From NCBI GenBank assembly GCA_910585335.1, contig CAJUCU010000034.1, forward strand, positions 1 through 14,050: 14,050 nt of DNA, given 5' to 3'. Positions 5,896 to 14,000 of this stretch are shown in pieces. Under the pieces are notes generated by a model. The model did not search any database. It saw only the letters and a program-made list of their open reading frames with translations, and was not told the origin of the DNA. The stretch comes from an uncultured Bacilli bacterium (GTDB taxonomy: Bacteria; Bacillota_I; Bacilli_A; RF39; UBA660). The position numbers and the translations under genes are program-made. Each line of letters starts with the position of its first letter. Position 1 is the stretch's first letter.

Positions 5896-7011
5896 ATGAT
5901 AGAAAATAATAAAAAATTACCTGTATTTTTATTTTTAACAGGTCTTTCTAAATCTTTGTTGGGTTTGTTTAATGTAATTTATTTAGCCAAACTGGGGTTT
6001 TCTGTTACTGATATTGTTACTTGGCAGTTGGTTGTTTATATTGGATATTTAATTCTTTATCCAATTTCTTCGTTTATTGGGGGAAAATATGGATTTAAGA
6101 GACTTTTTCCATTCTGTATTTTTATATTTTTTGTGTGTTATTTATATTTGAATTTTTTTGTCAAGACAACTTTTGATGTTATTATCTATGCCATTTTATT
6201 TGTATCTTGGACTAATATTTATTGGATGACTAAATATCATTTAGAATTTCAGTATTTGAAGCAAAACAGTAAAGTAGGGAAAAAAGTAGGTGTTTTTTTG
6301 ATTGTTAGTCAAGTAGCTAGTTTGTTATCTGGGATTGTCTCTGCTTTCATTTTAGAACAAGCTTCTTTATTTATCTTAATTGTTATATCGGGTATTATTA
6401 TGTGTTCTTCTCTTATTCCTCTTTTTACGATTCAAGAAGAAAAGGGAAAGGTCGCTTCTATTAAAGACTATTTTCAAGTAGTACCTGCTACCACTCTTTT
6501 TCATCTTTTTTTGAAACAAGGCTTTAATGTGATTGAGCAATTTTTTCCATTGTATTTATATTTATATGTTAAACAAAGTTACAGTTTTGTTGGAATTGTC
6601 AATTTACTTCTTGGTTTGGCTAGTATAGTATTTACTTATTTTATTTCTAAGAAAATAGATAAAAAGAAAGAAGCTTATTTATTGCTTTCTACTGTTTTAC
6701 TTTGTTCGGTTTATCTTTTAGAGATGAATATCACTTCTAATATTATTTTAATTATTGTTTTTGCTGAGGGTATTGTTAAACAGTTTTTTTCCATTGTAGG
6801 AGATAATAATTATTATGCTTTGGGAACTAAAATTTCCTATTCTTCTTATATTTTGGGTTCTCGTTTTTATATGAATGTTTGCAGAATTTTAATTTTACTA
6901 ATCGCTTTTTTTCTTAATCAATCTCTTCCTAAACTAATGTATTTTTGTATTGGTTTTATTATTTTAAGTGGCTTTGTTCCTTTTTTAACCGATATTAAGA
7001 ATAAACACTGA
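5896..7011 (+). CDS. MFS-like polytopic membrane transporter
   Basis: A 371-aa, very hydrophobic protein with about 11-12 predicted membrane helices (roughly residues 8-28, 40-60, 66-85, 90-110, 130-150, 155-175, 198-222, 226-246, 257-273, 277-298, 324-342 and 345-365). It has a charged cytoplasmic stretch after helix 6 (QEEKGKVASIKD), as in a 6+6 major facilitator layout. The early loop SSFIGGKYGFKRLFP resembles the MFS loop 2-3 motif (GxxxDxxGxRR), weakly. No motif tells the substrate. It is slightly shorter than typical MFS transporters (about 400 aa). AGGAG (5884-5888) supports the ATG. The gene is probably third in the operon with the HD and editing genes. I see no clear terminator after it. 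Confidence 0.7.
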   Translation: MIENNKKLPVFLFLTGLSKSLLGLFNVIYLAKLGFSVTDIVTWQLVVYIGYLILYPISSFIGGKYGFKRLFPFCIFIFFVCYLYLNFFVKTTFDVIIYAILFVSWTNIYWMTKYHLEFQYLKQNSKVGKKVGVFLIVSQVASLLSGIVSAFILEQASLFILIVISGIIMCSSLIPLFTIQEEKGKVASIKDYFQVVPATTLFHLFLKQGFNVIEQFFPLYLYLYVKQSYSFVGIVNLLLGLASIVFTYFISKKIDKKKEAYLLLSTVLLCSVYLLEMNITSNIILIIVFAEGIVKQFFSIVGDNNYYALGTKISYSSYILGSRFYMNVCRILILLIAFFLNQSLPKLMYFCIGFIILSGFVPFLTDIKNKH

Positions 7012-7059
7012 AGAGTATATTAAAATTTTTCTTTTTTTCTAGCTATAAATGATCTCCCA

Positions 7060-7068
7060 TGATATAAT
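7060..7068 (+). promoter_or_regulatory. Extended -10 promoter of the HerA-like gene
   Basis: TG-A-TATAAT (TG at 7060-7061, TATAAT at 7063-7068) is a full extended -10. There is no convincing -35 at 16-18 nt upstream. The predicted start near 7075 leaves a short leader with GAGGGTG at 7081-7087. Confidence 0.55.
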
Positions 7069-7092
7069 GTAGGAGAATAAGAGGGTGTTTTT

Positions 7093-8943
7093 ATGTTAGG
7101 AAAGATTATTGAAATATTAGAAAATAGCGTGATTGTACAGCTTGCTATCGATATTAATCAACAACCTAATCTAGTTAATTTACATGTAGTTTTTGAAAAT
7201 GGGGATGAGAGAGTTGTTGGTGAGATTGCAAATGTTGACCAAACAAAAATGCTTGTTAATATTGTAGGAGAGTTAAAAGGGGCTAACTTTACCCCAGGTG
7301 TTTCTTCTAAGCCTGCTTTTAAATCTCTAGTACGTATGATTAAAATGGAGGAGCTTGAAGTTTTTCTTGGACATCAAGAGACTGGTGATGGTTATACTTT
7401 TTTTGGGTACTCTAATGTTTATAAAAACTATAAAATTAATGTGTCTGTAAATGATTTTTTTAGTAGCCATTTTGCTATATTAGGAAACAGTGGTGCTGGT
7501 AAAAGTTTTACTGTTTCTAGTCTTATGCAGAAATTGTTTGTATCTAGAAAAGATGCTCCAGTCGGTGCTAATATTTTTATGTTTGATGCTTATGGTGAGT
7601 ATACGAATGCCTTTAAAGACTTGAATAAGGTAAATCCTATGATTCATTACAAAACATATACAACAAATACTCGTTTTTCTGATACCGAAGTGATTCGAAT
7701 TCCAATTTGGCTTTTGGATGTAGATGATTTAGCGTTACTTTTGGATGTCACTACACCAAATCAATTGCCAATCATTGAGAAAACTTTGAAACTTGTACCA
7801 ATCTTAACGGGAAATTCTCCTAATGTTATCAAACATAAAAATGACATTATTGCACGTGCACTAGAAGATATTTTATTGAGTGGACATGAAGCGACTAAAA
7901 TCCGTGATCAAGTGGTAGCAGTTCTTACGAAGTTTCATACAGAAGAACTTAATTTGGAATCTACTATTGCACAACCTGGTTATGTTCGAACGTTTAAGCA
8001 ATGTATGCTGATTGATAAAATGGGAAAGATGCAAGAAATGGAACTTATTGTTGAGTTTGTAAAAGGTTTTATCGATGATAATTTATCTCTTACTACTGCC
8101 CCAGAAGAACAGGTGTATTATACGCTTGCAGATTTAGAACAGGCAATGGATTTTGCTCTTATTTCAGAAGGGATTTTGAAAAGTGATAAAGTCTTTGATT
8201 ATGCAAATGTTTTGAGTGTTCGTCTTCATACTTTGGTTAATGGAGAGTCTAAAGTTTATTTTGAATATCCTGAGTATATTACACGTGCAGGATACATTCA
8301 AAAATTACTAACAAGTCCAATGGGGGACGGAAAATGTCAAATTGTGAATTTTAATATTAATTATATTGATGATCGCCTAGCGAAAGTAATTACAAAAATT
8401 TTATCTAAGATGCTATTTAATATGGCAGTAGAAAATCCAATACGTGGTAGTATGCCATTTCATATTGTAATTGAAGAGGCACATCGTTATGTTCAAAAGG
8501 ATACAGATACTGAGATTTTAGGATATAATATTTTTGATCGTATTACAAAAGAAGGACGTAAATACGGGGTGATTTTGGGACTGATTACGCAGAGACCATC
8601 TGAGCTTTCTGATACTGCGATTTCTCAATGTTCTAATTTTGTTATTTTGCGAACTCTTCATCCTAAAGATTTGGATTATATTAAAAATATGGTACCTAAT
8701 GTATCGCAAGAAGTTATTACACAGTTAAAAAGTTTGAAACCAGGAAATTGTGTTGCTTTTGGAAGTGCTTTTAAAGTACCTGTGTTTATGTATGTAGATA
8801 AGCCAAATCCAACGCCACTTAGTAATAACGTAGACGTGAATCAAATTTGGTATCATTATAATCAAGGAACTCAAGTAACTCCTACTGTACAGGCACCAAT
8901 TACACCAATAGAGAGAGTAGGAAATACTTCTGAGCCAGTGTAA
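7093..8943 (+). CDS. HerA-like (FtsK/HerA superfamily, DUF87) ATPase
   Basis: A 616-aa cytoplasmic P-loop ATPase of the HerA/VirB4-FtsK class, predicted to form a hexameric DNA translocase. Residues 1 to about 90 look like the beta-rich HAS-barrel seen in HerA. The Walker A motif is GNSGAGKS (131-138, K137), followed by FMFDAYGEY. Walker B is HIVIEEAHRY (457-466, with E461/E462). The ITQRPSELSDTAISQCSNF stretch is the conserved segment with sensor-like Gln and Arg. The C-terminal tail (about 575-616) is Pro/Thr-rich and probably unstructured. Family HerA proteins usually work with the NurA nuclease (archaea) or with SIR2 or nuclease partners in defence islands. Here neither neighbour (an MFS gene, sepF) is a nuclease. 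It has its own promoter. The biological role is unknown; possibilities are DNA repair, segregation or defence with a partner elsewhere. Confidence 0.85.
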   Translation: MLGKIIEILENSVIVQLAIDINQQPNLVNLHVVFENGDERVVGEIANVDQTKMLVNIVGELKGANFTPGVSSKPAFKSLVRMIKMEELEVFLGHQETGDGYTFFGYSNVYKNYKINVSVNDFFSSHFAILGNSGAGKSFTVSSLMQKLFVSRKDAPVGANIFMFDAYGEYTNAFKDLNKVNPMIHYKTYTTNTRFSDTEVIRIPIWLLDVDDLALLLDVTTPNQLPIIEKTLKLVPILTGNSPNVIKHKNDIIARALEDILLSGHEATKIRDQVVAVLTKFHTEELNLESTIAQPGYVRTFKQCMLIDKMGKMQEMELIVEFVKGFIDDNLSLTTAPEEQVYYTLADLEQAMDFALISEGILKSDKVFDYANVLSVRLHTLVNGESKVYFEYPEYITRAGYIQKLLTSPMGDGKCQIVNFNINYIDDRLAKVITKILSKMLFNMAVENPIRGSMPFHIVIEEAHRYVQKDTDTEILGYNIFDRITKEGRKYGVILGLITQRPSELSDTAISQCSNFVILRTLHPKDLDYIKNMVPNVSQEVITQLKSLKPGNCVAFGSAFKVPVFMYVDKPNPTPLSNNVDVNQIWYHYNQGTQVTPTVQAPITPIERVGNTSEPV

Positions 8944-8977
8944 GTTTTAAAAAAATTAAAATATCTAAAAATATACT

Positions 8978-9005
8978 TTGATAAATAAAAAAAATATGCT
9001 ACAAT
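8978..9005 (+). promoter_or_regulatory. Promoter of sepF-divIVA
   Basis: TTGATA (8978-8983), a 16-nt spacer and TACAAT (9000-9005) with an extended TG (8997-8998). Both hexamers are close to consensus, giving a start near 9012 and a leader of about 40 nt. Confidence 0.75.
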
Positions 9006-9050
9006 AAGGGGTAGTTAGAATAGGTTAAAAGAATGAATGGAGGAAAAAGA

Positions 9051-9485
9051 ATGGCTTTAGATAAATTGAAAGGATTATTTGGGACAGAGGAGGAAGTTGG
9101 AGAAGATGTTGTAGAGGAAGAATTTTACTCTGCATCTCGGGAACAATATCATGATGAAAATGGTATGGCTGGTTCTAAAATGATGTTGTTAGAGCCTAGA
9201 GCTTACTCAGAATCTCAACAAATTGCTGATTATTTAAAAGCTAGAAATGCAGTAGTTGTCAATTTGAAGAGAGTAACCCCTGACCAAGGAAAGAGAATCG
9301 TTGACTTTCTTAGTGGTACTTTATATGCAATTGGTGGAGATTTACAAAAACTAGGTGGTGGAATTTTCCTTTGTACTCCTAATAATATTAATGTAGAAGG
9401 AAAAATCAGTGATGAAAAAGAAACACCAGCACCTAAGACAAGCCGTAGTAAAAAAGAAAAAGAAGAGGATGATTTTGACTGGTAG
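9051..9485 (+). CDS. sepF: Cell division protein SepF
   Basis: A 144-aa SepF, the FtsZ-binding membrane anchor and Z-ring organiser of Gram-positive bacteria. The N-terminus MALDKLKGLFG is the expected amphipathic membrane-targeting helix. An acidic linker follows, and then the SepF core (about 44-117), with LLEPRAYSESQQIADYLKARNAVVVNL, RIVDFLSGTLYAIGGDLQKLGGGIFLCTP and NINVEG all typical. The C-terminal 27 residues are charged. ATG 9051 is chosen over ATG 9033 because GGAGG (9039-9043) sits eight bases upstream of it and would lie inside the longer frame. divIVA follows after 24 bases, so the two form an operon. In Bacillus the genes ylmG and ylmH lie between them; here they are absent. Confidence 0.95.
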   Translation: MALDKLKGLFGTEEEVGEDVVEEEFYSASREQYHDENGMAGSKMMLLEPRAYSESQQIADYLKARNAVVVNLKRVTPDQGKRIVDFLSGTLYAIGGDLQKLGGGIFLCTPNNINVEGKISDEKETPAPKTSRSKKEKEEDDFDW

Positions 9486-9509
9486 TAATTTTCTTTTAGA
9501 GGTGATTAT

Positions 9510-9941
9510 ATGGAAAAATTTAATTATGAAGAAAATGGATATAATCGCAATGAGGTGAACCGATTTATTAATGATGTCATTATGCAAACAGAAAGTATTG
9601 TTAATAAATGTAAGCAACAAGAATTAGAGGTTAGTCGATTACAAAGTGAGCTTGTACATTATCAGAAGCTAGAAGAGATGTTAAAGCAAGCTATACGTAA
9701 TGCTGAGGTAAACGCTGAAAATGCAAAAAAAATCGCTCAAGAAGAAGCGGATATGATTATTTCAGATGCTAAACACAATGCAGATAGAATTGTAAATGAA
9801 GCGCTTTTAAAAGCGGAGAAGATTGAAGTAAATCGTGAAGTGCTAGAGAAAAATATGAAAATATTTAAAAGAAAATTGAAACTTATTATGGAACAACAAA
9901 TGGCGGTTGTGGATGAGATAGAAATTTTAGAATTAGAGTGA
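9510..9941 (+). CDS. divIVA: DivIVA-family septum/pole-localised coiled-coil protein
   Basis: A 143-aa DivIVA-domain protein, which binds negatively curved membrane at the septum and poles and recruits other factors. The N-terminal block FNYEENGYNRNEVNRFINDV (4-23) matches the lipid-binding DivIVA motif, although the usual start of the domain is shortened. From about residue 25 to the end it is a heptad-rich, charged coiled coil (QELEVSRLQSELVHYQKLEEML, then an AEVNAENAKKIAQEEAD stretch). It is shorter than the roughly 160-aa Bacillus protein. AGAGGTG about six bases before the ATG fits the spacing used by other genes here. It is second in the operon with sepF, and the terminator hairpin overlaps its TGA stop. 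GpsB is a paralogue with the same N-terminus, but the position next to sepF favours DivIVA. Confidence 0.85.
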   Translation: MEKFNYEENGYNRNEVNRFINDVIMQTESIVNKCKQQELEVSRLQSELVHYQKLEEMLKQAIRNAEVNAENAKKIAQEEADMIISDAKHNADRIVNEALLKAEKIEVNREVLEKNMKIFKRKLKLIMEQQMAVVDEIEILELE

Positions 9942-9954
9942 AAACTCTTTTTTT
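9935..9954 (+). terminator. Terminator of sepF-divIVA
   Basis: AGAGT (9935-9939) pairs with ACTCT (9944-9948) around a GAAA tetraloop, with T's running to 9954. The stem is short but the tetraloop and T-run are good. The divIVA stop codon (9939-9941) lies inside it. Confidence 0.6.
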
Positions 9955-10005
9955 GTGCATTGAAAAGATTTAGGAGGATATCCTATTTTATGAAGAGATA
10001 TTATT

Positions 10006-10725
10006 TTAAAGATAAGTGTTTGTAAAAATGTCTGGGTAATATGTAATAATAGCAATTTCATCGAAGATCTTCTTCTTGGTTGAACTTTTTTCCTTGCTTT
10101 TGAAAAAGTTTAGCACATTATTGATACTATAGCCATCTACTGCATATACCATAATCTCTTTCTTATTATCGATTTGTTGCATTAGTACAGCGTTATTTAA
10201 CATAGCACTTGCAAAAATGTACATATCTGTGTCTATGTAATTTGTGTTTTCTGAAATGATAACCCAGCCAAGTTTGTAACCTAATTTTTTTTCTTTTAGA
10301 ATTTGTAGTAATGCTGGACTTACGCTCATCATACTGACAATACATTCTTTATAGCGTATTACAATATCTAGGATTTTATTTATATAAAATTCATTTTGTT
10401 TATATATACTTTCTGCTGTATAATCTGTTAAAATTGGTTGTTCCATCGGTATGATGTTTAGTATGATTCTTTTTTTAAAATTGGTTAATTGCTTTAGGTA
10501 GTTTTCTAAAAGTTCAATTTCTGAATCCTTAATTTCTTGTAATGTTTTCTTTTGTACAGATTCTAATCCAACAGTAGTACTTGTTGCTTGGGGAAACACA
10601 ATTATTTTTTCGTCTTTTGTCATGATAATATCTAATACTAAACCTTCCACATTTTTGTTATTATAGACTGTTTCTATGAAACTATAGTTATTATAACTAT
10701 TATTTTTTAAAGAGAAAATTTTCAT
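10006..10725 (-). CDS. Degenerate glycerophosphodiester phosphodiesterase (GDPD)-like protein, probably catalytically inactive
   Basis: A 239-aa protein whose shape recalls the GDPD TIM-barrel family. EGLVLDIIMTKDEKIIVFPQA (split 27-36 and 37-47) aligns with the family motif E-x-D-V-x-x-TKDG-x-x-V-x-HD. The catalytic Glu is V30 here, D32 is kept, and the HD pair is P45-Q46. The N-terminal HRG and ENT motifs are missing (SLKNNSYNNYSF in their place). Later strands (KRIILNIIP, IVSMMSVSPALLQILK, KLGWVII, YAVDGYSINNVLNFF) follow the barrel pattern, including the final 'variable-name' region before the last helix. No signal peptide. The ribosome binding site is AGGTG before ATG at 10725. It is convergent with divIVA and divergent from the PBP gene. 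It may be a pseudoenzyme with a binding role. Family call is moderate; loss of activity is inferred from missing residues. Confidence 0.55.
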   Translation of the reverse strand: MKIFSLKNNSYNNYSFIETVYNNKNVEGLVLDIIMTKDEKIIVFPQATSTTVGLESVQKKTLQEIKDSEIELLENYLKQLTNFKKRIILNIIPMEQPILTDYTAESIYKQNEFYINKILDIVIRYKECIVSMMSVSPALLQILKEKKLGYKLGWVIISENTNYIDTDMYIFASAMLNNAVLMQQIDNKKEIMVYAVDGYSINNVLNFFKSKEKSSTKKKIFDEIAIITYYPDIFTNTYL

Positions 10726-10831
10726 AATATCACCTATCCAATTATATGAAAATACTTATTGTTTTTATGCTACTGTTTCAAAAGTGGACATGTTTTCTAA
10801 AATCTTTTCATAAAGTAGTCTAGGTGATGAC

Positions 10832-12736
10832 ATGTTTTTTAAGAAAATAGATGCTAGAATTCGTGTTGCATTTTTGGTTTTTGTATTTTTGTTTTTGTTG
10901 GTTGTTTTTAAGGTTTTCTATATTCAAGTGTTTGATTATAAAAAGCTTTCTGCTTTGGCAAAGGATTTATGGAGTCGAGATTTGCCAATAGAAGCGAGTC
11001 GTGGATTGATACTAGATCGAAATGGGGTAGTGCTTGCTGATAATTTAACTACTACTTCTCTTGTTTTAATTCCTAATCAAATAAAAGATAAAAAGAAAAC
11101 TGCTCAGAGTCTTGCTGATATTTTAGGGGTGTCTTATAAAGAGATGTATGCGCATGTCAGTAAAAAAACATCTATTGAAAGAGTACATCCTGAGGGAAGA
11201 AGACTTTCTTTTGAGATTGCTGATAAAATTGCGGCTTTAAAAATAGATGGTGTCTATTTAGTGAAAGAGGCGAAGAGGTATTATCCTTATGGTAATTTAC
11301 TTTCTCATGTTTTAGGGTATGTTGGAATTGATAACCAAGGGCTTTCGGGGCTTGAGCTTGAATATGATAAGTATTTGACAGGTGCAGCGGGTGCTATTAA
11401 ATATTTTTCGGATGCAAAGGGAAATCGACTTAATTTATCTGATGTTTATGTAGCACCTCAAGATGGATTGAATTTGCAATTGACCATTGATATTAATATT
11501 CAAAAATCATTAGAGAGGGAACTTGATAATGTCGTAGATATGTTTTCACCAGAGATGGCTTTGGCAGTTGTTATGGATCCTAAAACAGGAGAGATTTTGG
11601 GAATGAGTAGTCGTCCTAATTTTGATCCGAATCATTATCAAAATTATAGTACAGAAGAACTTTCGAGAAATTTGCCAATATGGTCTTCTTATGAACCAGG
11701 GTCTACTTTTAAAATTATTACTACTTCTGCAGTGGTTGAAGAAGGGTTAATTGATTTAGATAAAGATGAATTTTTTGATTCAGGATCTGTACAAGTAGAC
11801 AATGCTCGTATTAAATGTTGGAAAGCAGGTGGACATGGGCATCAAACTTTTTTGCAGGTACTTCAAAATTCGTGTAATCCAGGTTTCGTAAAAATGGGTC
11901 AACTACTTGGAAAAGAAAAATTATTTTCTTATTTAGATTTATTTGGATTTGGTTCTAAAACAGGGATTGACTTAAATGGCGAAGGGAAAGGTATTATTTT
12001 TGATTTAGATCAAGTGGGAAATGTAGAACTTGCTACTACCGCTTTTGGTCAAGGAGTCAGTGTGACACCAATCCAGCAGGTTACTGCCGTAAGTGCTGTT
12101 TTGAATGGGGGAAATTTGTATCAACCTTATGTTGTAAAAAATATTTTAGAAAAAGAAACAGGTAATGTGATAAAAGAAACCTCTCCTAAAGTAGTACGAA
12201 AAACGATTAGTAAACAAACTTCTAAAACTATGCGAAGAGCGTTAGAGAGTGTGGTTGCTAAAGGAGGAGGGAAGGCCGCTTTTATTGAAGGGTATCGTAT
12301 TGGTGGAAAGACTGGTACGGCTCAAAAAGTACAAGATGGGAAGTATTTGGTCAATAATTATATCATGTCTTTTGTAGGAATTGTTCCTTCTAATGATCCA
12401 GAAGCTGTTTTATATATTGCGATTGACAATCCTAAAAATACGGCTCAACTTTCTAGTTATACAACAACGCCAGTTGCTAGAAAAATCTTATTAGATATTA
12501 TTGATGCTTTGAAAATTGAAAGGCAGGATGGGGAAATGGCGAAAGATTTAGAATGGACGGATAAAATTACTTATAAGGTTCCTAATGTGGTTGGGCTTCC
12601 AGTGAAGGAGGCGAAGAAAAAGTTAGAAAATTTTACAATTGAGTATTCTGGTAGTGGTGAAAAAGTTGTTTCGCAATCCCCTAATGCAGGAGAAAAATTA
12701 GAAGATGGGGGAACAGTTCGATTATTACTTAATTAG
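10832..12736 (+). CDS. Class B penicillin-binding protein (FtsI / SpoVD type) with one PASTA domain
   Basis: A 634-aa monofunctional peptidoglycan transpeptidase anchored by one N-terminal membrane helix (about 12-34) with the rest outside the membrane. The dimerisation/pedestal region starts with ASRGLILDRNGVVLADN. In the transpeptidase domain the active-site motifs are S291-T-F-K294, S347-C-N349 and K493-T-G495. A single PASTA domain occupies 581-634 (VPNVVGLPVKEAKKKL...). Length and single PASTA match Bacillus SpoVD (sporulation). The division protein PBP2B/FtsI is similar, so I do not assign a symbol. The start has AGGTGAT (10822-10828). It is followed by mraY as in dcw clusters, but without murE between. 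Promoter signals in the 106-base divergent gap are weak (TGGACA 10785-10790, CATAAA 10809-10814, probably too close to the ribosome binding site). Confidence 0.93.
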   Translation: MFFKKIDARIRVAFLVFVFLFLLVVFKVFYIQVFDYKKLSALAKDLWSRDLPIEASRGLILDRNGVVLADNLTTTSLVLIPNQIKDKKKTAQSLADILGVSYKEMYAHVSKKTSIERVHPEGRRLSFEIADKIAALKIDGVYLVKEAKRYYPYGNLLSHVLGYVGIDNQGLSGLELEYDKYLTGAAGAIKYFSDAKGNRLNLSDVYVAPQDGLNLQLTIDINIQKSLERELDNVVDMFSPEMALAVVMDPKTGEILGMSSRPNFDPNHYQNYSTEELSRNLPIWSSYEPGSTFKIITTSAVVEEGLIDLDKDEFFDSGSVQVDNARIKCWKAGGHGHQTFLQVLQNSCNPGFVKMGQLLGKEKLFSYLDLFGFGSKTGIDLNGEGKGIIFDLDQVGNVELATTAFGQGVSVTPIQQVTAVSAVLNGGNLYQPYVVKNILEKETGNVIKETSPKVVRKTISKQTSKTMRRALESVVAKGGGKAAFIEGYRIGGKTGTAQKVQDGKYLVNNYIMSFVGIVPSNDPEAVLYIAIDNPKNTAQLSSYTTTPVARKILLDIIDALKIERQDGEMAKDLEWTDKITYKVPNVVGLPVKEAKKKLENFTIEYSGSGEKVVSQSPNAGEKLEDGGTVRLLLN

Positions 12737-12791
12737 AGTATGTAAACTTTTGTCTAAATATGGCTGTTTTGCTCTATTGTAGCAATTTATG

Positions 12792-12800
12792 TGATATACT
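12792..12800 (+). promoter_or_regulatory. Extended -10 promoter of mraY
   Basis: TG-A-TATACT (TG 12792-12793, hexamer 12795-12800) lies in the 90-base gap after the PBP gene. There is no good -35 at standard spacing. The start near 12807 precedes GGAGTGA (12814-12820). mraY may thus be transcribed separately from the PBP gene, with read-through also possible since no terminator separates them. Confidence 0.5.
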
Positions 12801-12826
12801 TTTACCATGGAATGGAGTGAATAAAA

Positions 12827-13807
12827 ATGTTACTTTTAACAAAGGCAGTTTTTGCTATCATGATTGGTTTTTTAACTTCGGCAGTTTTAGGTCTTATTTT
12901 AGTACCAATATTGAAGCGATTTAAGATTGGACAAACGATTAGTGTTTTTGTTGGAGAAAGTCATCGAAAGAAATCTGGTACTCCAACAATGGGGGGGCTT
13001 ATCTTCATTATTCCGACTGTTATTACTACAGTGGGGCTTTTATTAACGAATCGTGTTTCTTATTCTTCTAATTTAGGAATCGTTTTACTTGTATTTGTGG
13101 GGTATGCTATTATTGGGTTTTTAGATGATTTTCTATCGATTCGAAAAAAAAACAATGAGGGGCTTACTACTTATCAAAAGTTGTTTATGCAAGTATTAAT
13201 TGCTATTGCCTTTTTCTATATCTATATGAAAAGTGGAGGTCAAACTTCATGGATTGTTGGAACTCTTAATATTGATATTGAGATGGGATGGCTATATGGG
13301 TTATTTATATTGTTTGTATTAGTGGGAGCCTCTAATGCAGTTAATTTGACAGATGGTTTAGATGGTTTAGCAGGTGGACTTTCTGCTATTGCCTTTATTG
13401 CCTTTAGTTTGATTTCTTTGATGGTAGGATTTGAAGACATTGGACTTTTCTGTTTGATTTTAGTAGGAGGGTTAATAGGATTTTTAATCTATAATACACA
13501 TCCTGCTAAAGTGTTTATGGGCGATACTGGGTCTTTGGCGCTAGGTGGAGTAATGGCAGCGATTGCTATTTTAACTCATCGTGAGCTTACTTTGCTTGTG
13601 GTAGCAGGGATATTTGTTATTGAAACGATTAGTGTTATTTTACAGACGTTTTGGGTACAAGTGCTTCATAAAAAGTTGTTTTTGATGACTCCGATTCATC
13701 ACCATTTTGAGAAATTAGGATGGGCTGAGACAGATATTGTAAAATTATTCTGGGTTGGTGGACTTATTCTTGCTATGGGTGGAATTATATTTGGAGTTTG
13801 GTTATAA
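12827..13807 (+). CDS. mraY: Phospho-N-acetylmuramoyl-pentapeptide-transferase
   Basis: A 326-aa integral membrane enzyme that makes lipid I by moving phospho-MurNAc-pentapeptide from UDP to undecaprenyl phosphate on the cytoplasmic face. About ten membrane helices are evident. Family signatures are all present: SHRKKSGTPTMGG, the D100-D101 pair in FLDDFLSI, NLTDGLDGLAGG (173-184), FMGDTGSLALGG with D233, and the PIHHHFEKLGW histidine loop (H291-H293). Length is normal. GGAGTGA lies seven bases upstream of ATG. In most Bacillota it sits between murE/murF and murD. Here it directly follows a class B PBP and is closed by a strong terminator, so it is the last gene of this cluster. Confidence 0.97.
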   Translation: MLLLTKAVFAIMIGFLTSAVLGLILVPILKRFKIGQTISVFVGESHRKKSGTPTMGGLIFIIPTVITTVGLLLTNRVSYSSNLGIVLLVFVGYAIIGFLDDFLSIRKKNNEGLTTYQKLFMQVLIAIAFFYIYMKSGGQTSWIVGTLNIDIEMGWLYGLFILFVLVGASNAVNLTDGLDGLAGGLSAIAFIAFSLISLMVGFEDIGLFCLILVGGLIGFLIYNTHPAKVFMGDTGSLALGGVMAAIAILTHRELTLLVVAGIFVIETISVILQTFWVQVLHKKLFLMTPIHHHFEKLGWAETDIVKLFWVGGLILAMGGIIFGVWL

Positions 13808-13827
13808 TTAGTCGAGTAAATTAAAAG

Positions 13828-13859
13828 TGTAGATTTCTTTAGAAAATCTACATTTTTTT
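13828..13859 (+). terminator. Strong intrinsic terminator after mraY
   Basis: TGTAGATTT (13828-13836) pairs perfectly with AAATCTACA (13844-13852) around a seven-base loop, followed by seven T's. It is the clearest terminator in the window and ends about 50 bases past the mraY stop. Confidence 0.9.
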
Positions 13860-13991
13860 GTTGTATCTAAAAAGAAATAGTAGTCATAAAGGTAAATACT
13901 TTATGATAATAAAAATACGATAAATCTTATTCTCTATTACTATAAATATATAACAAAATGGATATTTTTTCAATATTCTCGTATTTGTTTT

Positions 13992-14000
13992 TGTTATAAT
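13992..14000 (+). promoter_or_regulatory. Likely extended -10 promoter of a gene beyond the window
   Basis: TG-T-TATAAT (TG 13992-13993, TATAAT 13995-14000), followed by a GGAG at 14014-14017. No start codon with proper spacing is seen before the window ends, so no gene is called. The stretch 13860-13990 is AT-rich and shows nothing else. Confidence 0.4.

Noticed and set aside
8518..8709. Minus-strand frame inside the HerA-like gene, and similar antisense frames inside proS, the HD gene, sepF and mraY.
   Set aside because: Each lies within a gene with clear family motifs on the other strand and shows no start signals of its own.
9990..10025. An 11-codon frame behind AGGAGG (9972-9977).
   Set aside because: Too short to support, wide spacing to the ATG, and it overlaps the 3' end of the opposite gene. 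The AGGAGG is part of a small palindrome.
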